This document shows positions 1 to 6,642 of a stretch of 9,089 nt of DNA, piece by piece; positions within the stretch are counted from its first letter, which is position 1; the number at the start of each line of letters is the position of its first letter. The DNA is taken from contig CAMLFP010000223.1 in NCBI GenBank assembly GCA_946479335.1, positions 1-9,089 of the forward strand. Direction: 5' to 3'. The DNA comes from an uncultured Archangium sp. (GTDB lineage: Bacteria; Myxococcota; Myxococcia; Myxococcales; Myxococcaceae). The notes below the pieces were generated by a model that searched no databases, was not told where the DNA came from, and worked only from the letters and a program-made list of their open reading frames with translations. Made by a program: the position numbers and the translations under genes.

Positions 1-1211
1 AGCTCCGGAACCGCCGCGATGTTGTACGCGGTCGAGAGCGGGATGGCCGCCGTGTCAGGCGCCGGGCGGCCTCCCGCGTTCGGAATCTGCGCGTAGCCGG
101 GCAGCAACGCGCCGAATGCGTACGCCGACGAGGTGAGCCACGACTTCACGATGATCTGCGAGTTGGTGCCCAGCGAGAACGCGCCGTTGCAGCGAATCGT
201 GGTGCCGCTCGGCACGGTCAGCGTCACGTTGTTGCCGATGGTGCAGCTCGTCCACTGGTAGTTGCCGCCCGACGGAGGGCTCGCCGACCAGTCGGTGTTG
301 ACCGTCACGCTGAGCGCGCCCGCGGAGCCGTCACCGAAGATGTTCGCCGCGCCGGCCGGGCCTTGCGGACCCTGGGCACCGGTAGCGCCCGTCGTTCCCT
401 GAATGCCTTGAATACCCTGAATGCCCTGAATGCCCTGGGCGCCGTTGCACGCGTACGTCGTCGTCGTGCCGACGGTGAAGCTCGAGCCGCCCGTCGGGCA
501 GTTCGCGTTGCCGACGCCCAGCGACTGCGAGACCACCGACGCGCCTTGCGGCCCCTGCGCGCCCTGCGGGCCGGTCAGCCCTTGCAGACCCTGCGAGCCC
601 GTCTGGCCCTGCGGCCCCTGCGCGCCGGTGTCGCCCTGCGGCCCCTGCGGGCCGGTCGCGCCCTGCGGCCCCTGAATGCCCTGGAGGCCCTGAAGCCCCT
701 GCGCGCCCTGCGGGCCGGTGTCGCCGGTCGCACCCTGCGCGCCGACCTCGCCGTTGCACGCGTACGTCACCGTGGAGCCGACCTCGAAGCGCGTGCCGCC
801 CGTCGGGCAGTTGGTGCTCGGGCCTTCGGAGCTGGCGATGACGTTGTCTCCCTGCGGGCCCGCCGGACCGATGGGGCCGGTCGCGCCGGGCTCTCCGCTG
901 CACAGGAACTGCTCGACGCCGTCGATGATCAACCGCACGCCGCCGTTCACGCAGTTGGTCCCCGCGTCCTCCGCGAAGAGCTGCACCGCGGAGCCCGGAG
1001 TGCCCATCACGCCCTGCGGTCCCTGCGGGCCGGTCGCTCCCGGGGCGCCCGCTTCGCCTTGCGGACCCTGCGGGCCTTGCGCGCCGGTCGCACCCATCGC
1101 ACCCGGTTCACCCTGCGGCCCCTCCGGACCTTCAGGCCCTGCGGGTCCCTGCGAACCCCCACCGCAGGCCAACAACGCCCCACACACCATCGCGACGATT
1201 CCGATTCGCAT
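1..1211 (-). CDS. Collagen-like lipoprotein with cysteine-pair modules (C-terminus off the left edge)
   Basis: An uninterrupted frame of 403 codons starts at the ATG at 1211-1209 and is still open at position 1. The N-terminus is a short lipoprotein signal: Arg2, a hydrophobic stretch, then a lipobox-like LLAC with Cys16 as the predicted lipidated residue, followed by a GGGS linker. Four Gly-X-Y blocks follow at about residues 22-75, 106-123, 154-225 and 257-289, 59 triplets in all, rich in GPQ, GAQ, GAT and GIQ. Between them sit three similar modules of the form NC-x2-GG...C-x-G with cysteines 17 residues apart (87/104, 135/152, 238/255). From about 291 a Thr/Ser/Asn-rich, beta-strand-like domain begins ([26 protein letters not shown]). 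By family knowledge, bacterial collagen-like proteins form trimeric surface stalks; the role here is unknown. AAGGAG lies 9 nt upstream of the start. Lipoprotein and collagen calls are strong; final localisation is inference. Confidence 0.9.
   Translation of the reverse strand, partial: MRIGIVAMVCGALLACGGGSQGPAGPEGPEGPQGEPGAMGATGAQGPQGPQGEAGAPGATGPQGPQGVMGTPGSAVQLFAEDAGTNCVNGGVRLIIDGVEQFLCSGEPGATGPIGPAGPQGDNVIASSEGPSTNCPTGGTRFEVGSTVTYACNGEVGAQGATGDTGPQGAQGLQGLQGIQGPQGATGPQGPQGDTGAQGPQGQTGSQGLQGLTGPQGAQGPQGASVVSQSLGVGNANCPTGGSSFTVGTTTTYACNGAQGIQGIQGIQGIQGTTGATGAQGPQGPAGAANIFGDGSAGALSVTVNTDWSASPPSGGNYQWTSCTIGNNVTLTVPSGTTIRCNGAFSLGTNSQIIVKSWLTSSAYAFGALLPGYAQIPNAGGRPAPDTAAIPLSTAYNIAAVPE
399..443 (-). 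repeat. Tandem 9-nt repeats encoding consecutive Gly-Ile-Gln triplets
   Basis: On the plus strand, five consecutive 9-nt units read ctgaatgcc, ttgaatacc, ctgaatgcc, ctgaatgcc and ctgggcgcc. On the coding minus strand they give GAQ followed by four GIQ triplets in the last collagen block. The near identity at DNA level, against the more degenerate triplets elsewhere in the gene, suggests recent slippage expansion. Confidence 0.75.
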
Positions 1212-1220
1212 GTAACTCCG

Positions 1221-1226
1221 CTCCTT
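1221..1226 (-). promoter_or_regulatory. Ribosome binding site of the collagen-like lipoprotein
   Basis: AAGGAG reads on the minus strand from 1226 to 1221, leaving 9 nt to the ATG at 1211. It fixes the lipoprotein start at this ATG, which also places the signal sequence correctly at the N-terminus. Confidence 0.8.
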
Positions 1227-1254
1227 TGGTCCAGCTGGTTCAACGGGTTGGAGC

Positions 1255-1273
1255 CGTGATTGTGGCGTGATTG
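1255..1273. promoter_or_regulatory. Direct repeat CGTGATTG x2 at 11-bp spacing, possible operator
   Basis: CGTGATTG occurs at 1255-1262 and again at 1266-1273, so the copies are 11 bp apart start to start, one helical turn (CAATCACG twice on the minus strand). Tandem half-sites at 11-bp periodicity are typical of OmpR/PhoB-type response-regulator binding. The pair lies 44-62 bp upstream of the lipoprotein start codon. Assignment to any regulator is inference. Confidence 0.3.
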
Positions 1274-1281
1274 AACATCAC
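1267..1281. promoter_or_regulatory. 15-bp inverted repeat, possible operator
   Basis: GTGAT (1267-1271) and ATCAC (1277-1281) are perfect inverted arms around the 5-nt centre TGAAC. The left arm overlaps the second copy of the CGTGATTG direct repeat. A smaller inverted repeat, GTCA-C-TGAC, follows at 1284-1292. Arms this short can arise by chance; position in a divergent promoter region is the only supporting context. Confidence 0.25.
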
Positions 1282-1371
1282 CAGTCACTGACAATCGTCG
1301 TGGTTTGCCCCACAGCGCCGCACTTCACGGAACGAAAGTGCACCCCGCGTGGTTAGGCTGCTTCGACCCGC

Positions 1372-2916
1372 ATGGCCGCCGGTGAAGAGCAGCGCAGGCA
1401 GGCAGTTCTCGCGCGCATCGCGCGTGTGCGGTCCCGCCTCAACCTGGAGATCTCGCTGCGCGCGGCCGTGGTGCCGGCGTGGTTTGCGGCGACGGCCTTC
1501 GTCATGTGGCGCGTCTTCGTGCAACGCGGGGAGCTCGTCTTCGGCGGCGTCGCGTTGGTCTCGGTGTTCGTCGCGACGTGGTGGCTGTCGCGGAAGCGCG
1601 GCGTGTCGCACGAAGCCGCGGCGGTGCTCGCCGACAAAGGCGCGGGCGCGGGCGGGCTGCTGCTCACGCGCCTCGAGCGCCCTGTCGGTGAGTGGGAGCT
1701 GGGGCTGAACCAGTCGCTCCACGCGCTGAAGTTGCCGGAGATTGAGGTGCGCCGGCCGGTGTCGTTGTTGCTGCTCGCGGTGTGCTTCGTCAGCGCGGGC
1801 CTGTTGGTGCCGAAGCGCAAGACGGTGACGCCGCCTCCCAATGCCGCCGCCGCGACGCGCGTCGAAGAGCTCGCCGAGAAGTTGGATGCGGTGGCCAAGG
1901 AAGAGCCGCTGAGCGCCGCCGCGCAGCAGGAGCTCGAGCGCTTGAAGGAAGAGTTCGCCGACAACGCGTTCGACGCCGCTGACTGGGAGTCCGCCGACGC
2001 GCTCGAACAGCAGCTCGACAAGCAGGCCGCTGAAGCGTCACGCGAGCTCGATCGCGCGGAGGACGCCGCGAAGCAATTGCAGGAGGCGCTCGCGCAGGCC
2101 GGTGAAGGCGAGTCGACCTCGCGGCAGCAAGACGAACTCGAGCGCGCGCTGATGGAGCTCTCTGACGGCAACGCGCAGAACGCTGAGCAGGCGATGCAGC
2201 AGGCGCTCGGGGAGAACGGTGAACAGGGCGACAACGGTCAGCAGCAGAACGGGCAACAAGGTCAGAACGGTCAGGACCAGAACAGTCAGCAGGGTCAGAA
2301 CGGCCAGCAGCAGAATGATCAGCAGGGCCAGAACGGTCAGAACCAGAACGGTCAGCAGCAACAGAACGGCCAGTCCGGTCAGCAGGGCAAGACCAACTCC
2401 GGTCAGCAGAATCGGGTGAACGAGCTGCAGCGCGCGCTCTCGCAACGCCGCAACCAGCTCTCGAAGCCGTTCGGCGGTGCACCTCCGCAGCAGACCGCGT
2501 CGAAGGCCCCGTCGCAGACGCCGAGCAACGGCCAGCGCGGCGACGGCAGCCCCTCACCCCTCGCTTCGCGAGACCCTCTCCCCAGGGGAGAGGGGAATTC
2601 GCAGGGGCACGCCTCGCGCGGCATGGAGCAGGGCGAAGGCGTCGGCCGCGGCGGCGACAGCACCGAGCTGGTCTTCGGTGGCGAAGCGGAGATGGACCCG
2701 AACCGCCTCTCGTTCGAGGCGCTCCCCGAGGGGAATGGCGGCGAGGCGGGCGAGCTGCGTGGCCTGCGGGCCGCGAACCCGCGGGTGAAAGAGGGCGTCG
2801 CGGTGACCAACGGCAGTGGCGCGAACGCTGCAGGTGAGGGCGCCGCGGGCTGGGGCGAGGCGCCGATGCGGCCGAGAAACCGCGCGCTGGTCGAGAAGTA
2901 CTTCAACTCGAAGTGA
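1372..2916 (+). CDS. Three-helix membrane protein with coiled coil and Asn/Gln repeat (DUF4175-like architecture)
   Basis: The 514-residue product starts with a charged segment (EEQRRQAVLARIARVRSRL), then two hydrophobic helices at about 31-50 and 55-72 and a third at about 129-146. A long Ala/Glu-rich coiled coil spans about 160-275 (EELAEKLDAVAKEE, LEQQLDKQAAEASREL), and five tandem 11-residue Asn/Gln/Gly repeats occupy 282-336. A disordered linker with an inserted palindromic element (about 393-409) precedes a Gly-rich tail ending in RNRALVEKYF. This layout, and an ending of the YR-x-LV-x-x-YF type, resembles large DUF4175-like membrane proteins encoded beside MoxR genes; the family call is from memory and tentative. 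A stop codon at 1354-1356 in this frame makes ATG 1372 the first possible ATG start. No clear Shine-Dalgarno precedes it, so it may be leaderless or poorly initiated. First gene of the operon, 21 bp before the MoxR gene. Confidence 0.82.
   Translation: MAAGEEQRRQAVLARIARVRSRLNLEISLRAAVVPAWFAATAFVMWRVFVQRGELVFGGVALVSVFVATWWLSRKRGVSHEAAAVLADKGAGAGGLLLTRLERPVGEWELGLNQSLHALKLPEIEVRRPVSLLLLAVCFVSAGLLVPKRKTVTPPPNAAAATRVEELAEKLDAVAKEEPLSAAAQQELERLKEEFADNAFDAADWESADALEQQLDKQAAEASRELDRAEDAAKQLQEALAQAGEGESTSRQQDELERALMELSDGNAQNAEQAMQQALGENGEQGDNGQQQNGQQGQNGQDQNSQQGQNGQQQNDQQGQNGQNQNGQQQQNGQSGQQGKTNSGQQNRVNELQRALSQRRNQLSKPFGGAPPQQTASKAPSQTPSNGQRGDGSPSPLASRDPLPRGEGNSQGHASRGMEQGEGVGRGGDSTELVFGGEAEMDPNRLSFEALPEGNGGEAGELRGLRAANPRVKEGVAVTNGSGANAAGEGAAGWGEAPMRPRNRALVEKYFNSK
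2215..2379 (+). repeat. Five tandem 33-nt repeats encoding 11-residue Asn/Gln/Gly units
   Basis: The protein units are NGEQGDNGQQQ, NGQQGQNGQDQ, NSQQGQNGQQQ, NDQQGQNGQNQ and NGQQQQNGQSG, exactly in phase at 33 nt each. The consensus NxQQGQNGQxQ is strongly polar and uncharged, so this is probably a flexible or self-associating spacer between the coiled coil and the C-terminal region. Copy number may vary between strains. Confidence 0.85.
2549..2600 (+). repeat. Palindromic dispersed-type element inserted in frame in the coding sequence
   Basis: Two hairpins stand side by side. The first is CTCGC-ttc-GCGAG (2560-2572). The second has perfect 10-bp arms, CCCTCTCCCC (2574-2583) and GGGGAGAGGG (2585-2594), around a single A. 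Read in the gene's frame the element encodes SPLASRDPLPRGEG. The CCCTCACCC...CCCTCTCCCC/GGGGAGAGG pattern is that of short intergenic palindromic repeats found in many copies in high-GC proteobacterial genomes, recognised here from memory. No T-run follows, so it does not look like an intrinsic terminator. Confidence 0.7.
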
Positions 2917-2924
2917 CGCAGTGA

Positions 2925-2931
2925 AGAGGGG
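2925..2931 (+). promoter_or_regulatory. Ribosome binding site of the MoxR gene
   Basis: AGAGGGG ends 6 nt before GTG 2938-2940. It supports this GTG as the start and gives a normal-length MoxR N-terminus. Confidence 0.7.
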
Positions 2932-2937
2932 ACATTC

Positions 2938-3933
2938 GTGGCTGATCAACTCCTGACGCCGCAAGAGGTGCAGACCGCCGGCGCCGCCATCGACACGCTG
3001 CGAGACAGCCTCAACCAGGTGCTGCTCGACCAACAGGGCGTCGTCGACCGCGTGACGACCGCCATCCTCGCGCGCGGGCACGTGCTGCTCGAAGGCCTGC
3101 CCGGCCTCGGCAAGACGGAGCTGTGCAAGGGCCTCGCGCGCCTGCTGGCGTTGCCCTTCAAGCGCGTGCAGTTCACGCCCGACCTGCTGCCCGGCGACAT
3201 CACCGGCACCTACGTCATCGACGGCGACACGAAGGCCTTCGTGTTCCGGCCCGGCCCGCTGTTCGCGTCCGTCGTGCTCGCCGACGAAATCAACCGCAGC
3301 TCGCCGAAGACGCAGTCGGCGCTGCTCGAGGCGATGCAGGAGCGCAGCGTCACCGTGCTCGGCACCACGCACGCGTTGCCGCAGCCGTTCTTCGTGCTCG
3401 CTACGCAGAACCCCATCGAGCTCGAGGGCACCTACCCGCTGCCCGAGGCGCAGCTCGACCGCTTCATGTTCCGCGTGCTCGTGCCGCCGGTGAGCGGGAA
3501 GACGATGGCGGCGATCCTCACCTCGCGAAACCGCGGCCAGCCGCCGGAGCTGCAGCCCGTCACCGACGCCGCGGGCCTCGCGGCGCTCTTCGCGTTCGTC
3601 GATCGCGTGCACCTCCCGCAGCCGGTCGCGGAGTTCATCGGGCGACTCGTGGAGGCGACGCACCCGTCGGCCGCGAGCGCGCCCGACAGCGTGAAGCGCT
3701 TCGTGCGCTACGGGGCGTCTCCGCGCGCGGCGTTGGCGCTGGCCGCGTCGGCGCGCGCATGGGCGCTGGCGAAGGGGAAGCCCAACGTCGGCTTCGACGA
3801 GGTGAAGGCGCTGGTGCCCGCGGTGCTCAACCACCGCCTGGTGTTGTCGTACGAAGCGGGGCTCGAGCGCGTGACCGCCGACGCCGTGGCGAGGCAGTTG
3901 GTGGAGGCGGTGCCCGAGGTGCTGCGTGGTTGA
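2938..3933 (+). CDS. MoxR-family AAA+ ATPase
   Basis: The 331-residue length is normal for the family and all key motifs are present: Walker A GLPGLGKT (53-60), the MoxR-typical QFTPDLLPGDITG (78-90), Walker B VVLADEINR (112-120, catalytic E117), sensor 1 in LATQNP (N158), the LPEAQLDRF segment (168-176, R175 likely arginine finger) and sensor 2 GASPRA (R263). By family knowledge, MoxR proteins are cytoplasmic hexameric chaperone-like ATPases that mature or activate protein complexes, often at the membrane together with DUF58 or von Willebrand A-domain partners. None of those partners is in this window; instead the gene sits between two membrane-protein genes of unknown function and ahead of an ABC exporter. 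GTG start, preceded by AGAGGGG. The stop overlaps the next gene by 8 bp, suggesting coupled translation and a joint function. Confidence 0.95.
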   Translation: MADQLLTPQEVQTAGAAIDTLRDSLNQVLLDQQGVVDRVTTAILARGHVLLEGLPGLGKTELCKGLARLLALPFKRVQFTPDLLPGDITGTYVIDGDTKAFVFRPGPLFASVVLADEINRSSPKTQSALLEAMQERSVTVLGTTHALPQPFFVLATQNPIELEGTYPLPEAQLDRFMFRVLVPPVSGKTMAAILTSRNRGQPPELQPVTDAAGLAALFAFVDRVHLPQPVAEFIGRLVEATHPSAASAPDSVKRFVRYGASPRAALALAASARAWALAKGKPNVGFDEVKALVPAVLNHRLVLSYEAGLERVTADAVARQLVEAVPEVLRG

Positions 3934-5647
3934 CGCGCTCGTCTTCGTCTCGCTGCTGACGCTGGGTACGTCGCCGCCGCCGATGCCCGCCGCGCCGGCG
4001 GTCGAGCCGCAGGAGAGCCTCAGTGAAGCGCCCAGCTCCGGGGTGTCGTTGCTCGACTACCAGCTGTCGCAGACGCAGCGCGCGGAGGTGGCCGACGGGC
4101 GCACCAAGGTGTCGGTCGAGACCAACGCCGCCGCGCCCGCCGCGGGCTCGATGGCGGTGCGCTTCTTCATCGACAACAGCGTGGGCCCCGCGCAGGAGGT
4201 GCGGCTGCAGGTGGAGGGCGTCGTCGGTGGCGGGCGGCATCGCGCGTCACGCGTCGTCGAGGTGAAGGCCGGCGAGCGCCGCGCGGTGACGGTGCCCGTG
4301 CCCGCCGACTTCTATTACGGCGAGGCGAGCGCCGGTGGGCCCGGCATCAACAAGCAGCTCTCCGCCAACGTGTACTTCCAGCGCGTGTACGACCCGCAGC
4401 GCGCGGTGCTGGCGCTGGCGCCCGGTGACGACGTGGTGAAGTTCATCGGGAAGCAGCCGAGCTACTCCGAGGCCAACGTGCAGATCGTCGCGGTGCCGGC
4501 GAGTGAGGCGCCCACCGAGCTCGCGGGCTACCTCGGCTACGACCTGGTGCTGGTGCCCAACGAAGAGTCGCTCTCGCGCCTCGACGGCCCCGCGCGGCAG
4601 GCGCTGGAGAGCTACCTGCTGGGCGGCGGCGCGGTGCTGGTGAAGGGCCCGCTGCGAGACACCTCGGTCTTCCCGCAGGCGAAGAGCGCCGAGCGGCAGG
4701 CGTACGGCTTCGGCACGCTGTTCATCGCGGAGAAGCCCGACGCGTCGTCGTACTTCCGCGCGGCGCTGCCGGTGAACCCGCAGGGCGCGCTGCGCGACTA
4801 CGAGCGCCGGTATTCGTATGGCAACGCGTCGGGCGTGAAGCCGTCGCTGCTCCCGCAGGCCACCGCGCCGCTCGGCCGCTTCCTCTTCATCATCGCGCTC
4901 TTCACGTTGGCCATCGGCCCGGGGAGCCTCTTCATCTCGCGGCGGCGCGGGCCGGCGGCGCTGCTGGTCACCATCCCCGCGACGGCGTTCGCGACCTGCG
5001 CGCTCATCATCGGCTATTCGCTGATGGCCGACGGTTTCACGGTGCACGCCGCCAGCTACGGCATCACGTTGCTGCAGCCGCGCGAACATCGCGCCGTCAC
5101 CGCGGGCGTCACCGCGTACTACGCGAACCTCGCGCCCTCGAAGGTGCGGTTCTCCGTGGGCAGTGTGCCCGTCTCGCCGTGGGACGGCCGCGAGGCGGGC
5201 ATCGCCGACTGGAGCTGGAACGACGGGCTGTCGCTGGGCGCCGACTTCGTGCCCTCGCGCACCTACCGCGAGTGGGGCTTCGTCTCGGTGGAGCCGACGC
5301 GCGCGCGCCTGCTGCTCAAGAAGAGCGGCGACGCGTGGGCGCTGCAGAACGCGCTGGGCTTCGACGTGGAGAAGGTGGTGGTGAACGTCGACGGCGTGCT
5401 CTTCGAGAGCGGCGCAGTGCGCGACGGCGGGGAGGTGCGGCTCGAGCGCACGGGGGGCGCGCTGCCGTTGCCCGACGCCAACAGCAGGTCGCGCTTCTCG
5501 GAGCGCGTGGTGCAGCAGGCGACGCGGCCGCTGGAGCACGGCGAGTTCCTCGCGCGCGCGCGCGGCATGGGCTTCGTGCCGACGGGCGGCATCACCACGC
5601 AGTTGCACGACTCGGAGCAGCTCATCCGCGGGGAGGTTGAACAGTGA
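3926..5647 (+). CDS. Two-helix membrane protein with large extracytoplasmic domains (degenerate GATase-like segment)
   Basis: The 573-residue product begins with a short hydrophobic segment (LVFVSLLTLG, residues 5-14) and a Pro/Ala-rich stretch, compatible with a signal peptide although the N-region lacks positive charge. Residues about 58-125 look like a beta-sandwich (FFIDNSVGPAQEVRLQVEGV, then a strand ending RRAVTVPVPA). Residues about 180-245 contain YDLVLVPNEESLSRL and ALESYLLGGGAVLVKGP, the pattern of a glutamine-amidotransferase-like fold, with Asn where a catalytic Cys would sit, so it is probably non-enzymatic. Two helices follow at about 317-337 and 344-364 around a GPGSLFISRRRGP turn, then a C-terminal domain of about 200 residues. 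Such N-domain/GATase-like/two-helix proteins occur beside MoxR genes; a scaffold or substrate-binding role for the ABC complex is inference. GTG 3926 has GAGGTG upstream and overlaps the MoxR stop by 8 bp; its own end overlaps the ABC ATPase gene by 4 bp. Confidence 0.85.
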   Translation: MVDALVFVSLLTLGTSPPPMPAAPAVEPQESLSEAPSSGVSLLDYQLSQTQRAEVADGRTKVSVETNAAAPAAGSMAVRFFIDNSVGPAQEVRLQVEGVVGGGRHRASRVVEVKAGERRAVTVPVPADFYYGEASAGGPGINKQLSANVYFQRVYDPQRAVLALAPGDDVVKFIGKQPSYSEANVQIVAVPASEAPTELAGYLGYDLVLVPNEESLSRLDGPARQALESYLLGGGAVLVKGPLRDTSVFPQAKSAERQAYGFGTLFIAEKPDASSYFRAALPVNPQGALRDYERRYSYGNASGVKPSLLPQATAPLGRFLFIIALFTLAIGPGSLFISRRRGPAALLVTIPATAFATCALIIGYSLMADGFTVHAASYGITLLQPREHRAVTAGVTAYYANLAPSKVRFSVGSVPVSPWDGREAGIADWSWNDGLSLGADFVPSRTYREWGFVSVEPTRARLLLKKSGDAWALQNALGFDVEKVVVNVDGVLFESGAVRDGGEVRLERTGGALPLPDANSRSRFSERVVQQATRPLEHGEFLARARGMGFVPTGGITTQLHDSEQLIRGEVEQ

Positions 5648-6642
5648 GCGCGCTGCTCGAAGTGAAGGGCCTCACGCGGTACTACGGCGCGCTGCGCGCG
5701 GTCGACGACGTCACCTTCTCGTTGGCGGAGGGCACCATTCTCGGGTTCATCGGCCCCAACGGCGCCGGCAAGTCGACCACCATGCGCATCATCGCGACGC
5801 TGGACGTGCCTTCGTCGGGTGAGGTGTTGCTCGGTGGCCAGTCGCTCGTCGCGCGCCCCGACCAGGCGCGGCCGCTCCTGGGCTACATGCCCGACCGCTA
5901 CGGCACCTACGACGACATGACGGTGTTCGAGTTCCTCGACTTCTTCGCGCGCGCGTACCGCTTGAAGGGCGCCGAGCGGAAGCTGCGCGTCGACTCGGTG
6001 ATGGACTTCACCGGCCTGATTCCGCTGAAGGACAAGCTCACCAGCGATTTGTCGAAGGGCATGAAGCAGCGCGTGGCGCTGGGCCGCACGCTGCTGCACG
6101 ACCCGAAGCTGCTCATCCTCGACGAGCCCGCCGACGGTTTGGACCCGCGCGCCCGCATCGAATTGCGCGAGCTGCTCCGCGCGTTGGCCGCGCAGGGCAA
6201 GGCAGTGCTCATCTCGAGTCACATCCTCACGGAGCTGTCGGAGATCTGCGACACCTGCGCCATCATCGAGCAGGGCAAGCTGCTGGCGACCGGCACCGTG
6301 CAGGAGGTGTTGGCGCGCAGCACCAGCCAGTCTCCGTCGAGCGACGTGGAGCTGACGCTCTTCGTGCCGGAGGGCAGCGCGCTCGACGAGGTCGCGGCGA
6401 AGGCCGAGCGCCTGTTGTTGGAGCAGCCGCTGGTGACCTCGGTCAACGTGATGGCCAACGCGGTGCGCTTCCGCCTCGAGCTGGGCGCCGGTGAGACGCC
6501 GCGCGCGGGCTGGGTGGAGGAGGCGTCGGTGCGGGTGCTCAAGGCGCTGGTCGCGGCCGACGTGCCGGTGGCCAGCTTCCGCACGCGCGAGCACGACCTC
6601 GAAGACGCGTTCATGTCGGTGACGAAGGGAAAGGTGCAGTGA
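5644..6642 (+). CDS. ABC transporter ATP-binding protein (ABC-2 exporter type)
   Basis: This 332-residue nucleotide-binding subunit has Walker A GPNGAGKST (37-45), the ABC signature LSKGMKQR (136-143), Walker B LLILDEP (156-162; D160, E161), D-loop GLDP (165-168) and the switch His193 in SSHIL. The Q-loop region reads LLGYMPDRYGTYDD, with Asp84 where Gln is usual; I recall a similar GYMPD motif in a subset of ABC-2 ATPases. An extension of about 100 residues (232-332) carries a small alpha/beta domain and ends in EHDLEDAFMSVT, the usual tail of ABC-2 ATPases that contact their permeases. It should hydrolyse ATP in the cytoplasm to drive export by the two downstream permeases; the substrate is unknown. 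GGGAGG stands 7 nt before the GTG start, and both ends overlap neighbours by 4 bp (GTGA). Confidence 0.95.
   Translation: MSALLEVKGLTRYYGALRAVDDVTFSLAEGTILGFIGPNGAGKSTTMRIIATLDVPSSGEVLLGGQSLVARPDQARPLLGYMPDRYGTYDDMTVFEFLDFFARAYRLKGAERKLRVDSVMDFTGLIPLKDKLTSDLSKGMKQRVALGRTLLHDPKLLILDEPADGLDPRARIELRELLRALAAQGKAVLISSHILTELSEICDTCAIIEQGKLLATGTVQEVLARSTSQSPSSDVELTLFVPEGSALDEVAAKAERLLLEQPLVTSVNVMANAVRFRLELGAGETPRAGWVEEASVRVLKALVAADVPVASFRTREHDLEDAFMSVTKGKVQ

Larger units (their letters stand above)
1212..1371. other. Divergent intergenic region between the lipoprotein and the operon
   Basis: This 160-bp stretch separates two divergently read genes and must hold promoters for both. It is visibly more AT-rich than the flanking genes around 1255-1300. 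I see no convincing -35/-10 pair with good spacing on either strand: TTGTCA on the minus strand (1297-1292) and TTGAAC on the plus strand (1271-1276) are only weak -35 candidates. Short direct and inverted repeats near 1255-1292 are listed separately. No RNA gene or terminator is apparent. Confidence 0.6.

Noticed and set aside
399..443. Short regular repeats considered as a CRISPR array
   Set aside because: Units are 9 nt without spacers and encode collagen triplets in frame.
331..903. 190-codon minus-strand frame within the lipoprotein gene
   Set aside because: It is a frame-shifted reading of the same Gly-X-Y DNA (Arg/Gly-rich translation); the true frame starts at 1211 with a signal sequence and ribosome site.
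363..1259. Plus-strand open frames (to 298 codons) opposite the collagen gene, rich in Arg, Ala and Leu
   Set aside because: They mirror the Gly-X-Y repeat on the opposite strand, lack known motifs and ribosome sites, and conflict with the strongly supported minus-strand lipoprotein.
1264..1276. TGGCGTGATTGAAC considered as a sigma-54 promoter
   Set aside because: The GG and GC elements are not at the required 10-bp spacing and the -12 TTGC is absent.
1353..2234. 293-codon minus-strand Ser/Ala-rich frame opposite the first operon gene
   Set aside because: It is the antisense image of Ala/Glu coiled-coil codons with no supporting ribosome site or motif.
2574..2594. Strong hairpin considered as an intrinsic terminator
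   Set aside because: It lies inside an intact coding sequence and is not followed by a T-run; it fits a dispersed palindromic repeat better.
2554..3834. 426-codon minus-strand frame opposite the MoxR gene
   Set aside because: Translation is low-complexity Arg/His/Glu/Leu, as expected of antisense high-GC codons, and it opposes a complete MoxR with every motif intact.
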